From NCBI GenBank assembly GCA_018675975.1, contig JABGXB010000002.1, forward strand, positions 318,098-382,097: a stretch of DNA of 64,000 nt, read 5' to 3'. The position numbers and the translations under genes are program-made. Of this stretch, positions 8,125-17,575 are shown piece by piece (positions within the stretch are counted from its first letter, which is position 1; every line of letters begins with the position of its first letter). The notes beneath the pieces were generated by a model, which was given only the letters and a program-made list of their open reading frames with translations, made no database searches and was not told where the DNA came from. Source of the stretch: Candidatus Woesearchaeota archaeon. GTDB taxonomy: Archaea; Nanobdellota; Nanobdellia; Woesearchaeales; JABGXB01.

Positions 8125-11100
8125 AAAAAATAATTATATTCGTGATGATTTTGTTTATCACGAGCATAATTATAAATGCAAACAACTCATACAATATTTA
8201 TATCGAAAAGGAACTATCGAAACAAACAGAATTCTACAATAAATATGAATTAAATAAATTACAATTTAATAATGATTTTCATACAATAATTAATAATGAT
8301 AGTTTAAAAAAATTTAATTTTAATGAATTAATTATTTTAAGTCAAGTAGATTCGCTCACCGGATTAAATGACATAATAGAAAAAGCAAATCAAATTAATT
8401 ATGTTGATGAACGAAAGTTTGAAATTACAATAAATTCTCTTGAAAATCAAATAATTAATTTAGAACATAATAAAATAATAATATTAAGTGAAGAATCAGA
8501 ATTTTTTAATAACAAATTAAATGACATATTTACAAATGTAAGCATAGAAAAAGAACAAATTAAAATAGAATTAGAAAATTGTCAAACATGTTATGAAATA
8601 AAAGATAGTTATCAATGGCTTGAAATTGATTTTAATAATATAGATGAAAAATATGTTATTGCATATTTAGATAAACTTAAAGACTTTAAAAGATCAGCAA
8701 AATCAGATATTAGTTGTAAAAGAAATAATTTAAAAGAATGTACATTACAAAAATTAATAATAAATTTTGAAGAAAAAACAAAAAATAATTTGATTGATCA
8801 TTTGAAAAATGGTAAAAAAAAAATACCAGAATATACAAAATTCAATAAAGAAATTAATAAAATAAATAAGATAATAGATGAATTAGAACAAAATAAAAAT
8901 ATAATAAAACAAATTTTAGATAAAATTAATGATAAACAAGTATTTGATGATAATTTATTAAATAAATTAAAATCAATAAGTAAAAAAAAAGTGAATAATT
9001 CTAATTTAATAGAAATAAAAAATCAAGCAAAAGAATATATACAATTATTAGAAACTCCACTAAATATTGAATTAAAACAAAATAAACAATTAGATTTCAA
9101 TTTTGAGTCAAATATACAAAGAATAATGGATCAATTAAAAAGAAATAATGAATTAAGACTAAATCAAATATCATTTCTAAATATAATCTTAAATTCATTT
9201 TATTTTTATGAAAGTGAAAATGAATTAGAAAAAATATATTATGAATTAATTAATGAAATACTATTAAAATATACAAAAAAAAATGAAAATAAAAAATCAA
9301 TTAAAAAAAATGTAATTAATGACATTCAAATATTGAAATATAATTATGTATCTATTAAAAAAACATTAAATGATGAGAAAAAACCAAATTATTATGATAA
9401 AAAAACAATTAAAAAAATAATCGAAAGTTATAATAATCTTTTAAAAGAAATGCTAACAAAAATAGATGAAGATAAAAACTATGATTTAACTTATTATAAT
9501 ACTGAAGATAATGAAAAGCAATTTATTATTAAAACAAATAAAATTAAAGACATAATTGACCAAATATCAAGTGCATTAAACAAATTAAAAGCAAATGAAA
9601 ATTTAATATTTGAACAAAAAGAAGATTACTATACAGTTGGAATAGAAGATAATTTTTATAAAAAAGTTCTAAATTGGTTGGGAATATACATTCAAAAGAA
9701 TAATATAGACAGACTAAAAAAATCAAATGAAAAATATTTATTAATTAATAGCGAGGATAAATTTTCAAAACAACAATTATTAAATATAAACCAAAGTGAA
9801 ATTATTGAGATTTCCAAAGATAAAATATCATTAATTAATAAATTACAAAGAGAAATAAATGAATTTGATATAAAATATGAATATAAACAAGATGAAATTG
9901 AAGAATTACTAAATTTAATAGATTATTATTTTTTTATTAATTATTTAATTGAAAATGATATTAATTCTTTTTTAACCAAAATAAATATTGATTTTAAATT
10001 TAATGAATATTTAAACAATATTGCATATAATAAATTATCAAAATTTAAATCAGAAAATAAACAAAATTTTGTAAAAAACACATATAATTCATTAATTGCA
10101 AATAGACTTAATCTAAATTCCCACTTCATAAAAGAAATTCAAAAAGAATTTAATCAAAAAGAAACAATTGAAATAATAAATGAATTTACAAATGAATCAA
10201 ATATATTAAATATTAATATATTTGAAAAAGCCAAATGGGATATTACACCAATTAATAATAATAACATTAGTAAAAATAAAGTTTTACTAGATAAAAAAAA
10301 TTTTGAAATATTAAAATATGCAATTATGTCAATTAATAAAGAATTTGAACAAACAAAATTAAATAAAGAAATTAAAGAACCCTATAATTTTAAAATTGAA
10401 AATATCAATAATAATGATAAATATTCAAAATTAACATATCACAATAATTTAGATTTTCACAATAGATTATCTGAAAATAAAAATAATTTAACTTATGCAG
10501 ACATTGTGATTTTTTTAAAAGATAGAATAAATATTGCAATAATAAATAAAATTTTACAATCAAATATTAATAAAATAAATAATACACAAACTTATAATGA
10601 CATAATAAGTGAAATTTCTGAATTAAAATATGCAGAATTATCATTATTAATTAACTCAGAATTTGATAGCTATAGTAATGATCCATTTAATAATAATTAT
10701 TTAAATTTAGTAAATAAAAAAGGCGTAGATCCCTTAATTAATTATTTAAATAGTTTAATTCAAAAAGAATACTTTTACAAATATAGTAGAGAACATGGAT
10801 TGACTCAACTCTATTCCATTAAAAAAACAAATAAAGTAAATGACAATAATATTGAACTATTACAGAAATTATTTAATAATAGAAAAAACGGCTATATAAT
10901 AAGTCAAAATGAAGAAGAGATCATATTAAAAAAGGCATTAAATGAAACCATAAATAAAATAATAAATAAGAACATATTCACCTCACATTCAAATTATAAT
11001 GAAACATATAAAATAAGAAGACAAGAATTTTTAGATCTATTAGATGTTCATTTTAAATTAAAATTAATTTTAGAAGCAATAGAATTTCATGGTTTTGAAA

Positions 11101-12464
11101 TAAATATTTTATATGATGAAATCAATACTGAAAATGAAAAAATAATAAAACAATATTTAACAAAAGATAATTATAATCTTGCAATCGAATATAATATCAT
11201 AAAATCAAATATAATTTCAAAATATAAATTAATTAAATCTGAACAAAAAGAAAATGAAGATATTTTATATTTAGAATTTAATCAAATAATTAAGGATTTA
11301 ATATATAAATTAGATAATTACAAGAATTTACAAATTGATGATGTCGTTTATAATTTAGAAAATGCAGATTCAAAAATAATTTCCTTAATTGAAATTGCAA
11401 AAGAAACTAATGATATTAAAAAAGAAACAATTTTATCAGACATTCACGACATAATAATAAAAATCAATTCTAATATAATAAGATTACAAAAAATAAATGA
11501 TAATATTAAAACAGATTTAATTACAATTTCAATATTTCCAACAATAATTGAAAAAGAAATTAAAAATACAAATAGTATTGAAATTATTAAAGTTGATAGA
11601 ACAATACAAAATTCAAAAAATATAATAAATGAAATTAATTCAAATAATAAAATAAATATATATGAAATAAAACAATTTGCAAAAATAATTAATTATTTGA
11701 ATATTTCAAATAAAGATTCTTGCCTAAAAAGCATAAGAGAATTGAATAATATCAATATTAATGAAAACAATATAAATTTAATTCAAAATTATATTGTTCA
11801 ATGTCAAACATATTTAAATTCAATTTTTAATGAAAAAATGTCTGAAGATCAAATAGAAAAACATTTTTATTTAATTAACAAAATTAATACTAATTATTAC
11901 ATTTATTTACAAAATAATGAATTATTTAGTTCATATTTGAAATCATTGAAAAATAATAGAGAAGTTTTATTGATATTAAAATCTAATTTTGATAAATATA
12001 AATTTAAAGAAAAAAGTATGTTTGAAAAAATATCAGAATGGATCGGTGCATCAAAAAAACAAATAAGTAATTTTAATGAAGAAGAATATATAATTAATAA
12101 TATTTTAAATTCAATAAATAATATTGAAAAAGACATAATATCCAATAAAAAGTTTAAAACAGAATTAAATAAAAAACAATTTGAATATAAGATATTTGAT
12201 TTAATATCAAAACAAATAAGATTCATAAATAAATTAACAAATATTAAAATAAATGAATATTCAAAAGGAAAAAATTTATTTTATTTTGATTTAAATTCAT
12301 ATTCAACTAATGCTATAGAAGAAATTGTTAAAATTGAAAATTATAGAATTGATCATTATGATGAAAATGAAAAAAAATGGTTAACATATAATCCTGAAAA
12401 TAAAGAACACTCAGACTTCGATCAATTTACAAATAATAATTATTATGTTATTACGATTAATTAA
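8121..12464 (+). CDS. Giant secreted coiled-coil protein of unknown function, 1447 aa
   Basis: An N-terminal signal peptide (about residues 3-20, 'KIIIFVMILFITSIIINA') is followed by some 1,400 residues rich in Asn, Ile, Lys and Glu. Heptad-like spacing predicts long alpha-helical coiled coils. No enzymatic motif is visible. There is a weak internal repeat: 'FYKKVLNWLGIYIQ' near residue 511 and 'SMFEKISEWIGASKK' near residue 1298, each followed by a charged helix. There are very few cysteines and no C-terminal membrane anchor. It could be an extracellular filament, tether or adhesin, but function cannot be inferred. It is translated from an ATGA overlap with the preceding 83-aa gene. Its 3' end overlaps the convergent FG-GAP gene by 8 bp. 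Confidence 0.7.
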   Translation: MKKIIIFVMILFITSIIINANNSYNIYIEKELSKQTEFYNKYELNKLQFNNDFHTIINNDSLKKFNFNELIILSQVDSLTGLNDIIEKANQINYVDERKFEITINSLENQIINLEHNKIIILSEESEFFNNKLNDIFTNVSIEKEQIKIELENCQTCYEIKDSYQWLEIDFNNIDEKYVIAYLDKLKDFKRSAKSDISCKRNNLKECTLQKLIINFEEKTKNNLIDHLKNGKKKIPEYTKFNKEINKINKIIDELEQNKNIIKQILDKINDKQVFDDNLLNKLKSISKKKVNNSNLIEIKNQAKEYIQLLETPLNIELKQNKQLDFNFESNIQRIMDQLKRNNELRLNQISFLNIILNSFYFYESENELEKIYYELINEILLKYTKKNENKKSIKKNVINDIQILKYNYVSIKKTLNDEKKPNYYDKKTIKKIIESYNNLLKEMLTKIDEDKNYDLTYYNTEDNEKQFIIKTNKIKDIIDQISSALNKLKANENLIFEQKEDYYTVGIEDNFYKKVLNWLGIYIQKNNIDRLKKSNEKYLLINSEDKFSKQQLLNINQSEIIEISKDKISLINKLQREINEFDIKYEYKQDEIEELLNLIDYYFFINYLIENDINSFLTKINIDFKFNEYLNNIAYNKLSKFKSENKQNFVKNTYNSLIANRLNLNSHFIKEIQKEFNQKETIEIINEFTNESNILNINIFEKAKWDITPINNNNISKNKVLLDKKNFEILKYAIMSINKEFEQTKLNKEIKEPYNFKIENINNNDKYSKLTYHNNLDFHNRLSENKNNLTYADIVIFLKDRINIAIINKILQSNINKINNTQTYNDIISEISELKYAELSLLINSEFDSYSNDPFNNNYLNLVNKKGVDPLINYLNSLIQKEYFYKYSREHGLTQLYSIKKTNKVNDNNIELLQKLFNNRKNGYIISQNEEEIILKKALNETINKIINKNIFTSHSNYNETYKIRRQEFLDLLDVHFKLKLILEAIEFHGFEINILYDEINTENEKIIKQYLTKDNYNLAIEYNIIKSNIISKYKLIKSEQKENEDILYLEFNQIIKDLIYKLDNYKNLQIDDVVYNLENADSKIISLIEIAKETNDIKKETILSDIHDIIIKINSNIIRLQKINDNIKTDLITISIFPTIIEKEIKNTNSIEIIKVDRTIQNSKNIINEINSNNKINIYEIKQFAKIINYLNISNKDSCLKSIRELNNININENNINLIQNYIVQCQTYLNSIFNEKMSEDQIEKHFYLINKINTNYYIYLQNNELFSSYLKSLKNNREVLLILKSNFDKYKFKEKSMFEKISEWIGASKKQISNFNEEEYIINNILNSINNIEKDIISNKKFKTELNKKQFEYKIFDLISKQIRFINKLTNIKINEYSKGKNLFYFDLNSYSTNAIEEIVKIENYRIDHYDENEKKWLTYNPENKEHSDFDQFTNNNYYVITIN

Positions 12465-14043
12465 TTGTTAATTTTTGATTAATTGAAATATCATTAAACA
12501 CTTTCACATCACCATTTAGAAAGTTAATTTTTAATTGTTCAATATTATCATTATCACCAATACCAAAAGAAATTTGATTACTTGAATCACTCATTAATCC
12601 CGCACCAAAAGTTATAATTCTACTTTGATTAAATTTATTACCAATCAGTTCAATAATAGCACCATTAAATCTAAGCGTATCTGGTACATTTAACATCAAA
12701 TAATTATAATTTAAATCTTTATTTAAAAAAATCCTAACTGGGCCATCCATATTTACATAAACTACATCAGGTATATTATCATCATTAAAAAAACCACTTA
12801 ATACATTTTGACCATAATAAAAGTTACTAACCTTACTTGCCATTGTTGAGGGAATAAATTTATTATCATCCCCCATTAATAATAATCTGCCAGGTGCCTT
12901 AGTAATTTTATTTGAAAATAAATTTAAATAATTTTCACTAACAATTAAATCCATTTTTCCATCCATATTAAAATCATTAGAATTTGCACCCCATCCAAAT
13001 TCATAATTATCTAATCTGATATCATCAATTCTTTGTTTAAAATTAAAATTACCTAAATTCTCATAATAGACCCACTCATTTTGTAATATTTGTTCATCTA
13101 ATAAATCACCTTTGGCAATAAAATTAGGAATTGAATTTCCTATATTTGAAAAAAATAAATCAAAATCACCATCATTATCAAAATCGGCAGGAACTGAACC
13201 CATCCAATAACCAATATCAGATAAATCTATTTTTTGAAAAGAATTTCCTAAATTTTTAAATAAAACAATTTTATCTGTATTTGGACTAATTACTAAATCT
13301 TGTAATCGGTCCCCGTCCAAATCAATAAAATAAGATAAAAATGTATTTTGATTATAATTTAAACCATATTTATTTGTAACATCAGTAAAAGTATTATCTC
13401 TATTATTTAATAACATAATATTTTTTGTTTTATGGCTTTCATCATTAAATGTCCCAGATTTAAATAAATCAAATTTTATGAACGTATTCACATAAATATC
13501 AAAATAACCATCATTATTCAAATCAGTTATAGCAAAACTCATTGGAATTGAATTATCATCAAAATTAATATTAACTTTTTTTTCAATAAATATATTATTT
13601 TCATTAATATAAAAAAATACACCATCCTCCCTTGCAACAATTAAATCTACATCTAAGTCATTATCAATATCAATTGAAACAGAACCAAATGTTGCAGAAT
13701 CATTATTTAAATCAATATCAATTTCATTAAATTTTAAACTTAATTCATCATAATCCAATATTTTATCAGTTTGACCACGTGAACTACCAATAAAAATTTC
13801 ATCCATACCATCACCATCATAATCAATTATACTAGAAGCCAAAAAAGAATAGGTTTCACCATCATAATTATGATTTGACCCTGAATAAGTTAAATCAAAA
13901 TCAGGAACAATAAGACCAATATCATTTAAAGTATCTTTTGACAATTCAGGAATTTCTACATTTTGAAATATCAATGGCCTAAATAATAATATTAAAAATA
14001 GTAATAATAAAAATAAAAATATTATAATATGTTTTTTATTCAT
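12457..14043 (-). CDS. FG-GAP/VCBS-repeat surface protein with ASPIC/UnbV C-terminal domain
   Basis: 528 residues. An N-terminal signal anchor ('IIIFLFLLLLFLILLF') is followed by several ~60-residue FG-GAP/VCBS blades. Each contains a Ca-binding loop of the type DxDxDG, for example DYDGDGMDEIF, DIDNDLDVDLIV, DLNNDGYFDIYV, DFDNDGDFDLFF and DFNMDGKMDLIV. These build a beta-propeller outside the cell. The end ('RFNGAIIELIGN...FGAGLMSDSSNQISFGIG...LKINFLNGD') is the ASPIC/UnbV domain seen after such repeats in CRTAC1-like proteins. A role in adhesion or calcium-dependent surface assembly is likely. It reads away from the TctA-like gene. Confidence 0.85.
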   Translation of the reverse strand: MNKKHIIIFLFLLLLFLILLFRPLIFQNVEIPELSKDTLNDIGLIVPDFDLTYSGSNHNYDGETYSFLASSIIDYDGDGMDEIFIGSSRGQTDKILDYDELSLKFNEIDIDLNNDSATFGSVSIDIDNDLDVDLIVAREDGVFFYINENNIFIEKKVNINFDDNSIPMSFAITDLNNDGYFDIYVNTFIKFDLFKSGTFNDESHKTKNIMLLNNRDNTFTDVTNKYGLNYNQNTFLSYFIDLDGDRLQDLVISPNTDKIVLFKNLGNSFQKIDLSDIGYWMGSVPADFDNDGDFDLFFSNIGNSIPNFIAKGDLLDEQILQNEWVYYENLGNFNFKQRIDDIRLDNYEFGWGANSNDFNMDGKMDLIVSENYLNLFSNKITKAPGRLLLMGDDNKFIPSTMASKVSNFYYGQNVLSGFFNDDNIPDVVYVNMDGPVRIFLNKDLNYNYLMLNVPDTLRFNGAIIELIGNKFNQSRIITFGAGLMSDSSNQISFGIGDNDNIEQLKINFLNGDVKVFNDISINQKLTIN

Positions 14044-14165
14044 AATATATTTTAATAAATTTGATTTATAATTATTACCATTATTTTAAATAAAAACACC
14101 AATTACTTGAAAATCTTTCAATTTAAATTTTATAACAATATAAATTTAAAAAACAGAAGAAATGT

Positions 14166-15341
14166 GTGTTATTCGAAATATTATTATCAATAACTTTTGG
14201 CATATTGGCAGGCATAATTACAGGCCTAATCCCAGGAATTCACATTAATTTGATTTGTAGTATACTTTTAATTATTTTACCAAAATATAACTTAGACATA
14301 AAATTATCAATTTGTTTTATAATTTCAATGGCAATAACTCATACTTTTTTAGATACAATACCATCCATATTTTTAGGCGCCCCAGACCCTAATGTATGTG
14401 AATTAATATTACCAGCACACAAAATGCTATTAAAAGGAAATGGATTCTTTGCTTATATCCTAACGTGTACAGGCAGTTTAATATCATTACTTTTTTGTAT
14501 ATTTTCATTATATTTTTTTATAAAAATAATTAAAATAATAGATATTTCAATAAAAAATTACATATGGATTATTTTAATTTTAATTATTATTTTTATAATA
14601 TTTTCCAATAAAAATAAAATAGAATGTATTAAAATTTATTTAATAAGTGGAATTTTAGGATTAATTTGCTTTAATATTAATTTAGAGCAACCGTTATTTC
14701 ATTTACTTTCAGGTTTGTTTGGAATTAGTGGGCTTTTAATTTCCATATATTCAAAAAATGAAATACCAGAACAAAATAATGAATGTAATTTTAAAAAAAT
14801 AATTAAACCTAGCACATTTGCCACAATAATGGGATTCATAGCAGCCTTTCTACCTGGATTTGGAACTAGTCAGGCTGCATTTTTAATTAATAAATTAACA
14901 AAAATAAATGATGAATTTTATTTAATATTAATTGGAGCCCTTTCAACATCAAATATGATATTTTCAACTCTCACTTTATTAGAATTAAATAAAGCTAGAA
15001 ATGGAGCAATACTAGCAGTAAAAGAAATTGCTGGACAAATAAATTTTAATATATTTTTATTAATGATTTTAGTAATTATTATATCTGGTTCAATTGCATG
15101 TATTATTGGAATCAACATATCAAAAAAAATATCAAATTATATAAAAAAAATTAATTATACAAAATTAATTATTTCAATTATAATTTTAATTATAATAATT
15201 AGCTTCATTTTAGATAATTTTATGGGTGTTCTAATAATTATCATATCAACTGCAATTGGAATTTATTGTAATTTAAAATCAGTACCACGAAATTTAATGT
15301 TAGGTTGTATAAATTTACAAGTAATTTTATTTTTTCTGTAA
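14166..15341 (+). CDS. TctA/DUF112-type multi-span membrane protein
   Basis: 391 residues with about ten hydrophobic segments. Two copies of the hallmark loop are present: GIITGLIPGIH near residues 17-25 and GFIAAFLPGFGTSQ near residue 222. They correspond to the two halves of TctA-like permeases; archaeal members were called DUF112. TctA itself is the large membrane subunit of tripartite tricarboxylate transporters, but no TctB or TctC partner is nearby, as is usual for the archaeal branch. Substrate unknown. Translation starts at GTG 14166; the ATG at 14162 is out of frame. There is no Shine-Dalgarno. Confidence 0.75.
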   Translation: MLFEILLSITFGILAGIITGLIPGIHINLICSILLIILPKYNLDIKLSICFIISMAITHTFLDTIPSIFLGAPDPNVCELILPAHKMLLKGNGFFAYILTCTGSLISLLFCIFSLYFFIKIIKIIDISIKNYIWIILILIIIFIIFSNKNKIECIKIYLISGILGLICFNINLEQPLFHLLSGLFGISGLLISIYSKNEIPEQNNECNFKKIIKPSTFATIMGFIAAFLPGFGTSQAAFLINKLTKINDEFYLILIGALSTSNMIFSTLTLLELNKARNGAILAVKEIAGQINFNIFLLMILVIIISGSIACIIGINISKKISNYIKKINYTKLIISIIILIIIISFILDNFMGVLIIIISTAIGIYCNLKSVPRNLMLGCINLQVILFFL

Positions 15342-15373
15342 CAATAAACTTTTAAACAAAAATTCATTAAAAA

Positions 15374-16156
15374 ATGAATATGGAAGTATGCGTAATCTCA
15401 TCAGGTTCTAAAGGAAATTGTTATTTATTAAATGTAAATAATAAAAACATATTAATTGATTGCGGAATAAATTATAAAGAATTAGAAAAAAGGTTAAATA
15501 AAATAAATAAAAGTGCTAAAAGTATAGATGCAGTATTCATTACTCACGAACATACAGACCATATAAGTGGTTGTAAAACCCTATCAAATAAAATAAACAA
15601 TATTAAATTTTTTTTTAATAAAGAAACATATCATAATTGTAAATTTACAATACCAGAAAATCAAATTGAGTTTTTTAAAAATGGTATATTTCATTATAAC
15701 AATATTGAAATTAATGCCTTATCAAAAAATCATGATGCTGCAAATCCCGTTTCATTTTCATTTAAATTTGACAATAAAAAAAGTAGTTTTATTACTGATA
15801 TTGGAAGTGTTTGTAATAATGTTATTAATCAAATAAAAAATTCTAATATTTTAATATTTGAGTTTAATCATGATGAAAGTATGTTATTTGGTGGAAGTTA
15901 TCCTGAATATTTGAAACAAAGAATAGGTAGCAATAAAGGACATTTATCAAATATTGAAGCGGTTAATTGCCTAAGTCAAAATATTGATATTAATTTAAAA
16001 CATTTATTTTTATCACACATTAGCTCAAAAAATAATAATAAAAATTTAGCAAAATTAATGATAGAAAAAGAATTAAAACAAAAAAGAAAGGATATAAAAG
16101 ACATAAATATACTTATTGCACATGAATATGAAAATTCTGAAGTTGTAAAAGTTTAA
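15374..16156 (+). CDS. MBL-fold metallohydrolase, YycJ/WalJ-like
   Basis: 260 residues. The metallo-beta-lactamase metal-binding motif H58-E-H-T-D-H63 is preceded by the family's start 'VISSGSKGNCYLL', which is typical of the YycJ/WalJ group. Later histidines ('SKNHDA', 'HLFLSHISSKNN') complete a two-metal site. The bacterial homologue is a nuclease-like hydrolase linked to cell-wall and DNA-damage phenotypes; the archaeal role is unknown. A second ATG two codons in (15380) could equally be the start. It overlaps the convergent GT2 gene by 4 bp. Confidence 0.85.
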   Translation: MNMEVCVISSGSKGNCYLLNVNNKNILIDCGINYKELEKRLNKINKSAKSIDAVFITHEHTDHISGCKTLSNKINNIKFFFNKETYHNCKFTIPENQIEFFKNGIFHYNNIEINALSKNHDAANPVSFSFKFDNKKSSFITDIGSVCNNVINQIKNSNILIFEFNHDESMLFGGSYPEYLKQRIGSNKGHLSNIEAVNCLSQNIDINLKHLFLSHISSKNNNKNLAKLMIEKELKQKRKDIKDINILIAHEYENSEVVKV

Positions 16157-16866
16157 TTAATTAATTTAAATGATTTAAATCTCCATTTTAAAAAAGTCCA
16201 AACAGCCTCAACACCATCTTTCCAATTAATATGTTTACCTTCTGCAACAGTTCTTGGATAATAATTTATTGGAACTTCTAAAATAGTTTCACCAATTCTC
16301 CATAATTTAGCTGTTACTTCGGGCTCCCATTCAAAATGATTACCTTCAATTGGAATTTTTTTTATTAAATCTGTTTTAAATGTTTTATAACATGTTGGTT
16401 CATCTGTTATCCATTTAAAAAATAAGATATTTCCAACTAAAGTAACCAATAAACCACCTAAAAAAAAACTAAGACCAGAATATTGAACATTATTTTTTAA
16501 TCTGCGAGATCCATAAACAACATTAGTTTTGCCATTTAATATTGGATCAATACATGCCTGATAATCACAAGGATCATATTCCAAATCCGCATCTTGAACA
16601 ATACAAATATCCCCAGTTGCTTCTTTAATTGCATATTTTACTGCAGAACCCTTACCACCATTTTCTTTTTTAAAAACTTTTATACCAAGTTCCGGATTAT
16701 TTTTTGCATATTCTTGAATTACTTCATAAGAATTATCACGACTTCCGTCATCTACAATAATAATTTCTTTTTTTAAACTAACATTACAATCTCTAATTTT
16801 ATTAAGAATTAAATGTATAGTTTTTTCTTCATTATAAGCTGGCATTAAAATTGATAATTTATCCAT
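16153..16866 (-). CDS. Family 2 glycosyltransferase, DPM1-like polyprenyl-phosphate sugar transferase
   Basis: 237 residues in a GT-A fold. The motifs are LMPAYNEEKTI at the start, IVDDGSRDNS, the KENGGKGSAVK loop, D92-A-D94 in 'VQDADLEYDP', and 'GSRR...YSGLSFFLGG'. These match the dolichyl-phosphate mannose/glucose synthase group, which loads a sugar from a nucleotide onto a polyprenyl-phosphate at the cytoplasmic face. It ends a minus-strand run behind a GT-C-like protein and two SMR half-transporters, so it probably makes the lipid-linked sugar they use. There is no transmembrane domain, unlike GtrB/ArnC types. Confidence 0.85.
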   Translation of the reverse strand: MDKLSILMPAYNEEKTIHLILNKIRDCNVSLKKEIIIVDDGSRDNSYEVIQEYAKNNPELGIKVFKKENGGKGSAVKYAIKEATGDICIVQDADLEYDPCDYQACIDPILNGKTNVVYGSRRLKNNVQYSGLSFFLGGLLVTLVGNILFFKWITDEPTCYKTFKTDLIKKIPIEGNHFEWEPEVTAKLWRIGETILEVPINYYPRTVAEGKHINWKDGVEAVWTFLKWRFKSFKLIN

Positions 16867-16926
16867 ATTTTTTAAATTATTTATTAATTTTTAAATTATT
16901 CTATTATTAAAAAATAAAAACGTAAA

Positions 16927-17256
16927 TTAAATAATTAAAAATACCACTCCAAATATAATTAATGATAAACCTAATATTTTTTTTAAAGTGATTTTTTCAT
17001 TTAAATATACTTTTGCAAGCATCAAACTCCAAATATATGTTGTAGAAGTTAATGGAAAAACTACTGTTACATCCAAATATTTTAAAGCCCATATATTTGC
17101 TAATGCACCAAAACCATATAAACCATACCCCAAAATTGTATATTTATTAATGAAATGTTTTTTATTAGTACTTTTTTTTAACATAAATGCAGCAATAGCT
17201 CCAATAAAAGATCCAAATATAACTAAAAAAATAATTAAACTATTTGCTACTGCCAA
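16927..17256 (-). CDS. SMR/EamA-type half transporter, second of a pair
   Basis: 109 residues, four transmembrane helices, 'LTSTTYIWSLMLAKVYLNEKITLKKILGLSLIIFGVVFLI' at the end as in small multidrug resistance/EamA half-transporters. The start is a TTG at 17256, inside the last codons of the upstream SMR gene (17 bp overlap), so expression is coupled; no ATG is available in this frame. SMR pairs such as ArnE/ArnF flip sugar-linked polyprenyl phosphates across the membrane. The GT2 gene downstream makes that role attractive here, but this is inference. Confidence 0.75.
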   Translation of the reverse strand: MAVANSLIIFLVIFGSFIGAIAAFMLKKSTNKKHFINKYTILGYGLYGFGALANIWALKYLDVTVVFPLTSTTYIWSLMLAKVYLNEKITLKKILGLSLIIFGVVFLII

Positions 17257-17575
17257 TAAAAATAACCCCCATAATTATTAAAAATATACCAATTAATTTA
17301 GAAATTGTAAATAATTCACCAAGAAAAATTATTCCAATTAAAAATACCCACACATAACCCAAACTCAAAAAAGGATGAATTTTTGAAAGATCTGAAAATT
17401 TTAAAGCATATGTTAAAAAAAACGCACCAGCCACATATAATAAACAACCAATAATTAAACTATAATTTAAATATATTATATAAATATTAAATTCTTGCAT
17501 ACCAAGCTTCCACATAATTTGACCTAATGCAGTTAAAATAGTACAAATTAATATTAATATTATTCCCTTATTCAT
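17240..17575 (-). CDS. SMR/EamA-type half transporter, first of a pair
   Basis: About 111 residues from the ATG at 17575, four transmembrane helices. It begins 'MNKGIILILICTILTALGQIMWKLGM', closely matching SMR/EamA half-transporters (Q-W-K near the end of helix 1), and ends 'LGELFTISKLIGIFLIIMGVIFIG'. The frame is open to 17611, but that extension lies within the upstream gene and has no membrane-protein character. It overlaps the upstream GT-C-like gene by 8 bp and the next SMR gene by 17 bp, so the three are one operon. The pair likely forms a heterodimer. Confidence 0.75.
   Translation of the reverse strand: MNKGIILILICTILTALGQIMWKLGMQEFNIYIIYLNYSLIIGCLLYVAGAFFLTYALKFSDLSKIHPFLSLGYVWVFLIGIIFLGELFTISKLIGIFLIIMGVIFIGSSK

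Noticed and set aside
16594-16776. Plus-strand frame inside the GT2 gene
   Set aside because: Antisense shadow with a Phe/Asn/Ile-rich product.
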